NCBI GenBank assembly: GCA_035946955.1
Contig: DASYYE010000387.1
Location: 1-10,021, forward strand
Length of the DNA stretch: 10,021 bases
Direction of reading: 5' to 3'
Origin: DASYYE01 sp035946955
GTDB taxonomy: Bacteria; Actinomycetota; Actinomycetes; Streptosporangiales; Streptosporangiaceae
Shown here: piece by piece, positions 1 to 6,811 of the stretch
Layout: each line of letters begins with the position of its first letter
Position numbering within the stretch: position 1 is the first letter of the stretch
Notes under the pieces: generated by a model
The model's database searches: none
Told to the model about the DNA's origin: nothing
The model's input: only the letters and a program-made list of their open reading frames with translations
Translations under genes and position numbers: made by a program

Positions 1-2725
1 GGACACGTCGTCACGTCCGGATGGTGGTGGCTACTCCTACAACGACAGCACGATCACCGGGTTCAGCCTGACGCACGTGTCCGGGCCGGGCTGCGGAGCA
101 GGCGGCGACGTGCCGGTGCTGCCGACCACCGGCAGCATCGACCCCACCGCCACTGACTCGTTCTCCCACTCCCAGGAGTCCGCCCACGCTGGCTATTACG
201 CGGTGACCAGCAGCAATGGGGTCGAGACGGAACTGACCGCGACCACAAGGACCGGCCTGGCCCGTTTCACGTTCCCGTCCACCACGCAGGCCAACCTGGT
301 CCTCAAGCTGAATGGCAGCCAGAACGCCGACTCGGCGACCAGCTTCAACGTGGTGAGCAGCACCGAGGTCAGCGGTTCGGTGACCTCGGGGCACTTCTGC
401 GGCGCGGGGAACACCTACACGCTCTACTTCGACATGCAGTTCAGCCAGCCGTTCAGCAACAACGGCACATTCACCCCGAACGGTCTCCACCCACATGCGC
501 GGCACCTGTCCGCCAGGGCCACGGGCACCCCGCGGCGCACTGCCCCGGTCTCCCCCCGCACCGCGGAACGGCCGGACCACCCCGTCTACCACGGCGCACT
601 CCCCCAGGGACAGGCCCATAGTCCCAGGCTCAGCGGACCTAACGGCGCGTACCTCACCTTCGACACCACCAGCAACCAGACGGTGCTCGCCAAGGTCGGC
701 GTGTCGTTCGTCTCCGTCGCCAACGCGCAGTCGAACCTCTCCGCCGAGAACCCGAACTTCGACTTCCCGGCCACGAAGGCGGCCACGGAGAAGGAGTGGA
801 ACTCGCTGCTGGGCCGTATCACTGTCGGTGGTGGCACCCACAGCGAGAAGCAGGTCTTCTACACCGCGCTGTACCACGCACTACTGCACCCCAACGTCAA
901 CAGCGACACCAACGGCCAGTACATAGGTGTCGACGGGCAGGTCCACACCGTCGGCTCCGGGCACTCCGCCGAGTACACCAACTTCTCCGGCTGGGACATC
1001 TACCGCGCCCAGGCCCAGCTCGAGGCCATGCTCGACCCGTCGGCCGCCAGCGACACCGCCCAGTCCATGGTGGACGACTATGCCCAGGGCGGGATGCTGC
1101 CCAAGTGGATGGAGTACAATGGCGAGTCCTACGTCATGGTCGGTGACCCCGCCGACCCGATCCTCGCCGACTACTACGCCTTCGGCGCCCGCAACTTCGA
1201 CACCGCCACCGCGCTGAGCGACATGGCCCACGAAGCGACCGTCATCGGCAACATCCGGCCGGGACTGGACTATCTCAACTCACCGGGATACCTGCCAGCC
1301 GACGGCAGCTACGGGTGCTGCAACTTCTATGGCGCCACCTCCACCACGCTGGAGTACAACACGGCCGACTTCGCCATCTCCGCGTTGGCGAAGGCGCTCC
1401 ACAACACCCCCGACGAGGCGAGGTTCCGCAACCGGGCGCAGGACTGGCGCAACGTGTTCAACCCGGCCACCGGATTCATGGAGGGCCGCAACGCCAACGG
1501 GTCATGGGAAGCCAACTTCAACGCCCAGAGCGGCAGCGACAGCAACTTCGTCGAAGCGACCCCCTACATCTACACCGGGATGGTCCCGTTCAACCTGGCC
1601 GGGCTGACCGCCGCCATGGGCGGGAAGTCCAACATGACCGGTTACCTGAACACGGTGCTGTCCAGCTTCACCGGCGCGAACGGCTATGCCTGGATGGGCA
1701 ATGAGCCGAGCATCGAACTGCCGTGGGAGTACGACTACGTTGGCGAGCCGTACCAGGCCCAGGAGACCGTCCGCCAGATCCAGGACCAGATCTGGACCGA
1801 CACCCCGGGCGGCCTGGCGGATGGCAACGACGACCTGGGCACCATGAGCGCGTGGTACGTCTGGTCCGCGCTCGGCATGTACCCGGAGACCCCGGGCACC
1901 GCCGACCTCGCGCTCGGCTCGCCCCTGTTCCCCAAAGCCGTGGTCACCCTGCACTCCGGCAAGAAGCTGACCATCAACGGCAACGGCGCCGCTGACAACG
2001 CCCCCTACGTGCAGAGCGCCACCTGGAACGGTGCCGCCTGGAACAACGCCTACGCGCCCACTTCCGCCATCACCAGCGGCGGCATCCTCACCTACACCCT
2101 GGGCGCCTCGGCGAACACCTCCTGGGCATCATCGCCGTCGGCGGCGCCGCCGTCCTACGGCGCCACCAGCGGCGGCAGTGGGTACAACAACACCGGGATC
2201 ACCAATGACGGTTCCACCGGCGCCAGCTTCGACAACGACGGGAACGCCTACTCGGCGCAGGCACTCGCGGCGGCAGGTGTCACGCCGGGATCCTCAGTCA
2301 GTGCCGGCGGGACCACCTTCACCTGGCCGAACGTTGCGGTGGGCCAGCCGGACAACTACCTTGCCGCCGGCCAGACACTGAAGGTCTCCGGGTCCGGCAG
2401 CATCGCCTTCCTCGGTTCCGCCACCAACGGGCCCTCCACCGGGACGGCTGTTGTCCATTTCACCGACGGGTCCACCCAGTCGGTCACCCTGACTCTCTCT
2501 GACTGGACTCTGGGCGGGGGAGGCGGATCGGTCTCGCCGGGGAACACGACCGCGGTGACCACTCCCTACCGTGACACGTCCACTGGCACCAAGGAGACCG
2601 TCAACACCTACGTCTTCGCCACCTCGCCCATCACACTCACGGCCGGAAAGACAGTGGCCAGCGTCACCCTTCCCAGCTCAGCGAACCAAGGGGTGCTGCA
2701 CGTCTTCGCCATCACCACGGGTTAG
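1..2725 (+). CDS. Secreted GH92 alpha-mannosidase, 5' end outside window
   Basis: Glycoside hydrolase family 92 exo-acting, calcium-dependent alpha-mannosidases remove terminal mannose from mannans and N-glycans outside the cell. The reading frame is open from base 2, and its first residues already match the family (GFSLTHVSGPGC, then DVPVLPTTGS), so the true start and signal peptide lie upstream. Family landmarks follow in order: SGWDIYRAQAQLEAML near 988-1035, GGMLPKW near 1089-1109, GCCNFYG near 1315-1335, SNFVE at 1541-1555 with the presumed catalytic acid Glu, and GNDDLGTMSAW near 1823-1855 with the acidic pair of the catalytic and calcium site. From about 2150 a separate C-terminal beta-sandwich-like module begins (YNNTGITNDG, then GQPDNYLAAGQ) and ends in VLHVFAITTG. 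Such modules are common on actinobacterial GH92 enzymes; I do not know a settled name for this one. Odd points are a Pro/Arg/His-rich insert at about 480-640 and a changed stretch after the catalytic Glu (EATPYIYTG). The family call is firm; linkage specificity cannot be told. Confidence 0.93.
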   Translation, partial: DTSSRPDGGGYSYNDSTITGFSLTHVSGPGCGAGGDVPVLPTTGSIDPTATDSFSHSQESAHAGYYAVTSSNGVETELTATTRTGLARFTFPSTTQANLVLKLNGSQNADSATSFNVVSSTEVSGSVTSGHFCGAGNTYTLYFDMQFSQPFSNNGTFTPNGLHPHARHLSARATGTPRRTAPVSPRTAERPDHPVYHGALPQGQAHSPRLSGPNGAYLTFDTTSNQTVLAKVGVSFVSVANAQSNLSAENPNFDFPATKAATEKEWNSLLGRITVGGGTHSEKQVFYTALYHALLHPNVNSDTNGQYIGVDGQVHTVGSGHSAEYTNFSGWDIYRAQAQLEAMLDPSAASDTAQSMVDDYAQGGMLPKWMEYNGESYVMVGDPADPILADYYAFGARNFDTATALSDMAHEATVIGNIRPGLDYLNSPGYLPADGSYGCCNFYGATSTTLEYNTADFAISALAKALHNTPDEARFRNRAQDWRNVFNPATGFMEGRNANGSWEANFNAQSGSDSNFVEATPYIYTGMVPFNLAGLTAAMGGKSNMTGYLNTVLSSFTGANGYAWMGNEPSIELPWEYDYVGEPYQAQETVRQIQDQIWTDTPGGLADGNDDLGTMSAWYVWSALGMYPETPGTADLALGSPLFPKAVVTLHSGKKLTINGNGAADNAPYVQSATWNGAAWNNAYAPTSAITSGGILTYTLGASANTSWASSPSAAPPSYGATSGGSGYNNTGITNDGSTGASFDNDGNAYSAQALAAAGVTPGSSVSAGGTTFTWPNVAVGQPDNYLAAGQTLKVSGSGSIAFLGSATNGPSTGTAVVHFTDGSTQSVTLTLSDWTLGGGGGSVSPGNTTAVTTPYRDTSTGTKETVNTYVFATSPITLTAGKTVASVTLPSSANQGVLHVFAITTG

Positions 2726-2769
2726 CGTCAACGGCGCGCTGGCCAGTGCCCAGCAGGAACCCATCGACA

Positions 2770-2801
2770 CCGGGCCGTTCCCCGTGCCGGGAACGGCCCG
2801 G
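2770..2801 (+). terminator. Hairpin terminator after GH92 gene
   Basis: A perfect 13-bp inverted repeat (CCGGGCCGTTCCC at 2770-2782 and GGGAACGGCCCGG at 2789-2801) encloses a 6-base loop, 44 bases past the GH92 stop. There is no T-run, as is usual for actinobacterial hairpins. It separates the GH92 gene from the next transcription unit. Confidence 0.75.
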
Positions 2802-2882
2802 CTCCGGCCGCGACGAGGTCGTCATCGTGCACATGAGCCCACGGCGCGCTGACCGTACGCCCGCCCCGGGCAACTCCCAGCC

Positions 2883-2888
2883 AGGAGG
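2883..2888 (+). promoter_or_regulatory. Ribosome binding site AGGAGG of beta-helix gene
   Basis: AGGAGG lies 11 bases before the ATG at 2900 and fixes that start. It supports 2900, rather than the internal ATG at 3271, as the real beginning of the beta-helix gene, because no comparable site precedes 3271. Confidence 0.75.
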
Positions 2889-2899
2889 TTCGACCAGGC

Positions 2900-4803
2900 A
2901 TGACCAAGACCGGGGACACCACTTCCGGAGCCCCTCCGCACGTCAGATGCCACCGAGGACCACGTCGCGCCATTGCGGTGGCCGCCGTCGCGCTGCTGAC
3001 GGCTGTCGCCTCCGCGGCTGGTGCCGCCTCGGCAATGGCCACTGACCGCCTATCGGGACCGCTCCCGTCCGCCGCTCCCAATTTCGGGCCCAACGTCTAC
3101 ATCTTCAGCCCGAGCATGCCGCAGAGCCAGATTCAGAATACGGTCAACTCGATCGCGAACAGCAGGTCGGGAACCAGTTCGGCACCCAGCGCTACGCGCT
3201 GCTGTTCGAGCCGGGCACCTATGGCTCCTCCGCCAACCCGCTCAGCTTCCAGGTTGGCTACTACACCACCGTGGCTGGCCTCGGGGCCTCGCCGCACGAC
3301 GTGGTGATCAACGGCGCCGTTGACGTGTTCAACCAGTGCGTGCCCACAACGAGCACGACGAACTGCCTCGCACTCACCAACTTCTGGCGCTCCTTGTCGA
3401 ACCTGACCATCAACGTGATGGCGTCGCCGAGTCTGTCCAGTTGCCAGGGCGGGGCGGAGTTCTGGGCCACATCCCAGGCGGCGCCGGTGCGGCGGGTGGA
3501 TGTCAACGGCACCATGTCACTCGACGACTACTGCACCACGCCCAGCTACTCCAGCGGCGGCGAGATCGCTGACTCGGTGTTCTCCGGCGGCAAGGTGGTC
3601 AGTGGCTCACAGCAGCAGTTCTTCGTCAGGAACAGCAACATCGATAGCTGGAGCAATGGTGTCTGGAACCAGGTCTTCTCCGGCGATGTGGGCGCACCAC
3701 CGCAGAGCTTCGGCCAGCCTGGGGCACAGCCCTACACCACGCTGGCCAGCAGTCCAGTCACGCAGGAAGAGCCTTTGCTCTACACCGATTCCAGCGGGGG
3801 CTACCAGGTGTTCGTGCCGTCGCTGCAGCACAACTCGGCCGGTGCCTCCTGGGCCAACGGTCCGACGGCGGGGACGTCCATCCCGATCGGACATTTCTTC
3901 ATCGCCCACCCCTCCGACTCCGCGTCGGTGATCAATGCGGCGCTGTCGCGGGGCCAGAACCTGCTCCTCACGCCGGGGATCTACAGCTTGGACCAGACCC
4001 TCGATGTCAAGCATGCGAACACGGTGGTCCTCGGCCTTGGCTTCCCCACCCTCGTCCCGGCGAACGGCCTCGAATCGATGCAGGTGGCCGACGTGGGCGG
4101 GGTCAAGCTGTCCGGCGTGATCTTCGATGCGGGCACACAGAACTCCCGGGTACTGCTGAAAGTGGGCACCAAAGCCAGCGTGGGACGCGCCGGTACGCCG
4201 GACTTGGTGCAGGACGTGTTCTTCCGGATCGGCGGTGCGACGCCAGGACGGGCGACCACCTCTCTCGTCGTGAACTCTTCCTACACCATCCTCGACGACG
4301 TCTGGTCATGGCGGGCCGACCACGGCAATGGCGTGGGCTGGACCCAGAACGTCTCGCACACGGGCCTGGTCGTCAACGGTAACCATGTGACGGCCTACGG
4401 TCTCTTCGTCGAGCACAGCGAGAAGTCCCAGGTCATCTGGAATGGCCAGGGTGGGACGGTGATCTTCTTCCAGAACGAGATGCCCTACGAGGTGCCAAGC
4501 CAGTCCGCCTGGATGGAGAACCCCACGACCGACGGCTACCCAGCGTTCAGGGTGGCCAGCAAGGTCACCAGCTTCCAGGGGTACGGGATGGGCAGCTACT
4601 GCTACTTCAACCAGGGCCTGGCGATCTTCGCGACGAATGCTTTCCAGGCTCCGGACAAGCCGGGGGTCCAGTTCCACGACCTGCTGACTGTATTCCTCAA
4701 CAAAGCCACGACCGGTGGTATCGACCACGTCATCAACGGCGCCGGCGGGTCGGCCACCAACGCGAACCCCGACGTCGGGGTGGACGTGGTCAGTTACCCG
4801 TGA
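2900..4803 (+). pseudogene. Secreted right-handed beta-helix (pectate-lyase/GH55-like) protein, one-base frameshift
   Basis: The gene begins at ATG 2900 with a Sec leader of about 46 residues (basic start, then a hydrophobic stretch around AIAVAAVALLTAVASA, ending ASAMA). The mature protein begins FGPNVYIFSPSMP. Frame 2 carries it to SIAN near 3160. The protein then continues in frame 1 as QQVGNQFGTQRYALLFEPGTY from 3160 and runs to the stop at 4803. Replacing one lost C near 3160 (gcgaacagcag to gcgaaccagcag) would restore SIANQQVGNQFG and a product of about 634 residues. I recall Streptomyces relatives of this protein labelled in databases as coagulation factor 5/8-type or adenylyl cyclase, and nothing here supports either label. 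Repeats such as LLLTPGIYSLDQTL, TVVLGLGFPTLVP and VKLSGVIFDAG look like pectate-lyase or GH55-type beta-helix coils. Its setting among beta-glucanases suggests a polysaccharide substrate, perhaps a beta-1,3-glucan; that is inference. The frameshift may be a real inactivation or a sequencing error. Confidence 0.82.
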
Positions 4804-4898
4804 TGCGCCTGACAGCACACTGACCTGGCCCGCGATGCCATGGCCGTTGTCATGCCCCGCTGGCTGCTGCCTCCCGCCCTTGAGAAATGCCCGCTGAG

Positions 4899-4905
4899 AA
4901 AGGAG
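4899..4905 (+). promoter_or_regulatory. Ribosome binding site of GH16 gene
   Basis: AAAGGAG ends 6 bases before the ATG at 4912. An in-frame ATG at 4840 lacks such a site and would add 24 residues ahead of the leader, so 4912 is preferred. The 108 bases between the beta-helix stop and this start show no clear terminator hairpin, consistent with co-transcription. Confidence 0.75.
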
Positions 4906-4911
4906 CCCGGT

Positions 4912-5895
4912 ATGCGTGCAGTCCCCCGCCGGCCGAAGGAGGCCACTGCCCGAGGGAAGGCCTGGGCCGCCACCTGCGCGGCCTTGGTGGCGATGCTCCT
5001 GGTGGCACCTCTGGCGTCCAGCAGTTCCGCGAGCACACACCCCGCATCGGCGTCGGTATGGAAGACCGTATTCAGGGACACGTTCTCCGGCGCCGCCGGC
5101 TCAGGAGCCGACAGCAGGTGGACCTATGACATCGGGACCCAGTACAACGGCACGGGGTGCACCGGCAATTGGGGGACCAGCGAGGTCGACTCCGAAACCT
5201 CCTCGGCCAGCAACGTGTCCGAAGATGGGCACGGCCACCTGAACATCACCGCCGTGGACTCGGGTGGGTCGTGGACGTCAGGCCGGATCGAGACGGTGCG
5301 GAAGGACTTCGCGGCGCCCGCTGGCGGCAAACTGAAGGTCAGCGCCTCCATCATGCAGCCCAGCCCGACCGGCGGTCTCGGCTACTGGCCCGCGTTCTGG
5401 ATGCTCGGCGCTGGCTTCCGTGCCAGCGGCGCCGGCACGTCCGGGACCATGGACTGCCCGATGTGGCCGTCCGTCGGCGAGATCAACGTCATGGAGGACG
5501 TGAACGCACTCTCGGAGCACTCGGGGACCTTCCACTGCGGTGTCGACCCGGGCGGCCCCTGCGACGAGACCAATGGGATCACCAGCGGCCTCCAGCCGTG
5601 CTCAGGCTGCCAGAACCGGTATAACACCTACTCTGTCATCGTCAACCGCACCAACCCCACCAACGAGTCCATCACCTGGTACCTCAACGGACACGCCTAC
5701 CACAACGTGACCGAAAGCCAGGTCGGCACCTCCACCTGGCAGTCCGCCGTCGACCACGGTTTTTTCCTCATCCTCGATCTCGCGATCGGCGGACAGTACC
5801 CGGACAAGGTCTGCTCATGCACGACACCGACCTCCTCGACCACCTCGGGGGGCGCGATGAGCGTCAACTCCGTGACTGTCGCCAGGAAAGGATAG
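4912..5895 (+). CDS. Secreted GH16 beta-glucanase-like protein
   Basis: GH16 enzymes are retaining endo-hydrolases of beta-1,3- or beta-1,3-1,4-glucans and related polymers. This protein has 327 residues from ATG 4912. It carries a Sec leader of about 40-48 residues (KAWAATCAALVAMLLVAPLA, then a Ser/Ala-rich cleavage region) and then a single GH16 jelly-roll domain. Landmarks are FRDTFSG (54-60), the substrate-cleft YWPAFWMLG (158-166), the catalytic strand GEINVMED (189-196) and FFLILDLAIGGQYP (284-297). The nucleophile Glu190 and acid/base Glu195 are present. The Asp normally between them (ExDxxE) is Asn192, encoded by aac at 5485-5487. In characterised members that Asp tunes the charge of the catalytic pair, so activity may be lowered. 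Several Cys in 182-302 could form disulfides. No carbohydrate-binding module is seen. The stop codon overlaps the ribosome site of the next gene, so both are probably translated from one mRNA. The family call is firm; the exact substrate is not known. Confidence 0.92.
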   Translation: MRAVPRRPKEATARGKAWAATCAALVAMLLVAPLASSSSASTHPASASVWKTVFRDTFSGAAGSGADSRWTYDIGTQYNGTGCTGNWGTSEVDSETSSASNVSEDGHGHLNITAVDSGGSWTSGRIETVRKDFAAPAGGKLKVSASIMQPSPTGGLGYWPAFWMLGAGFRASGAGTSGTMDCPMWPSVGEINVMEDVNALSEHSGTFHCGVDPGGPCDETNGITSGLQPCSGCQNRYNTYSVIVNRTNPTNESITWYLNGHAYHNVTESQVGTSTWQSAVDHGFFLILDLAIGGQYPDKVCSCTTPTSSTTSGGAMSVNSVTVARKG

Positions 5896-5904
5896 GAGGC
5901 GCCC

Positions 5905-6729
5905 ATGAACTCCCGGAGAGGCTTCATCGGAACCTCGCTGGCGGCGGCCGGCGCGCTCTCCCTGCCAGCGCTCGCCAGCGCCCAGGACCGCCGAGGGGCA
6001 CGGTCCACCCCCGCGAACCTCGCCATCGACCTGGTGAACAACACCGGATCGGACAGTGTCCACGCCTATGTGACCGGCTTGGCGATCGACCATGGCAACG
6101 CCCTGATACTGCTGCGGGCCGATGGGCGCACGCCCTACTACCCGTCCTCGCCGCCCAGCCCTCTGTCCCCGGTGGGGGCGGACATCGCCATCCCGCTGCA
6201 TGCCCCCGGCGCAGCGCCCAAGCGCATCACCGTCCCGCACCTCGCCGGCGCGCGCCTGTGGTTCTCGGTCGGATCCAAGCTGACCTTCTACCTCGACCCT
6301 GGCCCAACCCTGGTCCAGCCGTCGGTGAGCAACCTGAGCGACCCGAACATTCACAAGATGTGGGACTTCTGTGAGTTCACGTACGACAGTGCCCAGATCT
6401 TCGCCAACATCAGCGCCGTTGACTTTGTCTGCCTGCCCGTCGGGCTCCACCTCACCGACACCTCGGGTGGTCACCAGACCGTCCACGGCCTGCCCGCGGG
6501 CGGCGTGGACAAGGTCTGTTCGGGCCTGGCGGCGCAGGCCCTACGGGACGGGCATGGCTGGGACAAGCTCGTCTACACCGCCGGCGGCAAGCACCTGCGC
6601 GCACTCAGCCCTTACAACGGCATGGTGATCGACCAGTCACTGTTCTCGGGCTACTTGAGCGGAATCAGCACGCGTACCCGGCCATCATCGCAGGCCCGGC
6701 CCGGGGGACGACAGGGTGTCAGAGTATGA
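5905..6729 (+). CDS. Tat-exported GH64 beta-1,3-glucanase, C-terminally truncated
   Basis: GH64 enzymes (laminaripentaose-producing beta-1,3-glucanases with a thaumatin-like lobe) cut fungal-wall beta-1,3-glucan. The ATG at 5905 follows AGGAGG at 5894-5899, only 9 bases after the GH16 stop. The leader is of Tat type: MNSRRGFIG, a hydrophobic stretch, then ALASA at about 22-26. The domain holds WDFCEFTYDSAQIF and AVDFVCLPVGL. Glu157 and Asp173 are 16 residues apart, the same spacing as the catalytic pair I recall for the Streptomyces matensis enzyme (Glu154/Asp170). Family similarity continues through AGGVDKVCSGLAAQALRDG and LRALSPYNGM to LFSGY (246-250), and then stops. The last 24 residues (from LSGIS) are Ser/Arg/Gly/Pro-rich and unlike the family, which normally continues for about 120-150 residues with the rest of the cleft. 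I could not find the missing part in another frame. The product is probably unstable or inactive. The gene may be a pseudogene. Confidence 0.87.
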   Translation: MNSRRGFIGTSLAAAGALSLPALASAQDRRGARSTPANLAIDLVNNTGSDSVHAYVTGLAIDHGNALILLRADGRTPYYPSSPPSPLSPVGADIAIPLHAPGAAPKRITVPHLAGARLWFSVGSKLTFYLDPGPTLVQPSVSNLSDPNIHKMWDFCEFTYDSAQIFANISAVDFVCLPVGLHLTDTSGGHQTVHGLPAGGVDKVCSGLAAQALRDGHGWDKLVYTAGGKHLRALSPYNGMVIDQSLFSGYLSGISTRTRPSSQARPGGRQGVRV

Positions 6730-6764
6730 GCGGGCAGCCCAATAGAGTCTGGCCGAGACAGACG

Positions 6765-6781
6765 ATTGCGTTCAGCGCAAT
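6765..6781 (+). promoter_or_regulatory. Candidate LysR-type operator, T-N11-A dyad
   Basis: ATTGCGTTCAGCGCAAT is a perfect 6-bp inverted repeat with a 5-base spacer and contains the T-N11-A pattern typical of LysR-family binding sites. It lies 15 bases ahead of the regulator's start codon, where autoregulatory sites are normally found. Binding is inferred from pattern and position only. Confidence 0.6.
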
Positions 6782-6790
6782 TTCGCGATG

Positions 6791-6796
6791 TAAGCT
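6791..6796 (+). promoter_or_regulatory. Possible -10 box of the LysR gene
   Basis: TAAGCT matches the TANNNT form of actinobacterial -10 boxes. A TTGCGT at 6766-6771, inside the dyad, could serve as a weak -35 at a 19-base spacing. A transcript would begin at about 6802-6804, on or next to the GTG at 6803, which would make the message leaderless. No ribosome site is visible before 6797, which fits that idea. Confidence 0.35.
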
Positions 6797-6811
6797 ATGC
6801 GTGTGACGCAT
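6797..6811 (+). promoter_or_regulatory. Second T-N11-A dyad covering the LysR start codon
   Basis: ATGCGTGTGACGCAT is a perfect 6-bp inverted repeat with a 3-base spacer and again contains T-N11-A. It begins on the ATG of the regulator gene. Its centre is 31 bases from the centre of the first dyad, about three helical turns, so two dimers on one DNA face could bind both sites. Binding is inference. Confidence 0.45.

Noticed and set aside
11..877. Long minus-strand open frame opposite the GH92 gene
   Set aside because: It is rich in Arg, Gly and Val with no recognisable domain. It mirrors the strongly biased codons of the GH92 gene, as expected of an antisense shadow.
2812..2823. Short dyad GACGAGGTCGTC ahead of the beta-helix gene
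   Set aside because: Five-base GC-rich arms are common here and no promoter elements lie beside it.
2731..2850. ACGGCGCGCT occurring twice (2731-2740 and 2841-2850) around the terminator
   Set aside because: A 10-base match made almost only of G and C is expected by chance in such DNA, and no third copy or symmetry supports a site.
4306..5040. Minus-strand open frame of 244 residues across the beta-helix/GH16 junction
   Set aside because: It opposes two clearly coding genes, has no ribosome site and shows no domain.
5815..6486. Minus-strand open frame of 223 residues opposite the GH64 gene
   Set aside because: The plus strand here encodes obvious GH64 motifs including the catalytic pair, so this is a shadow frame.
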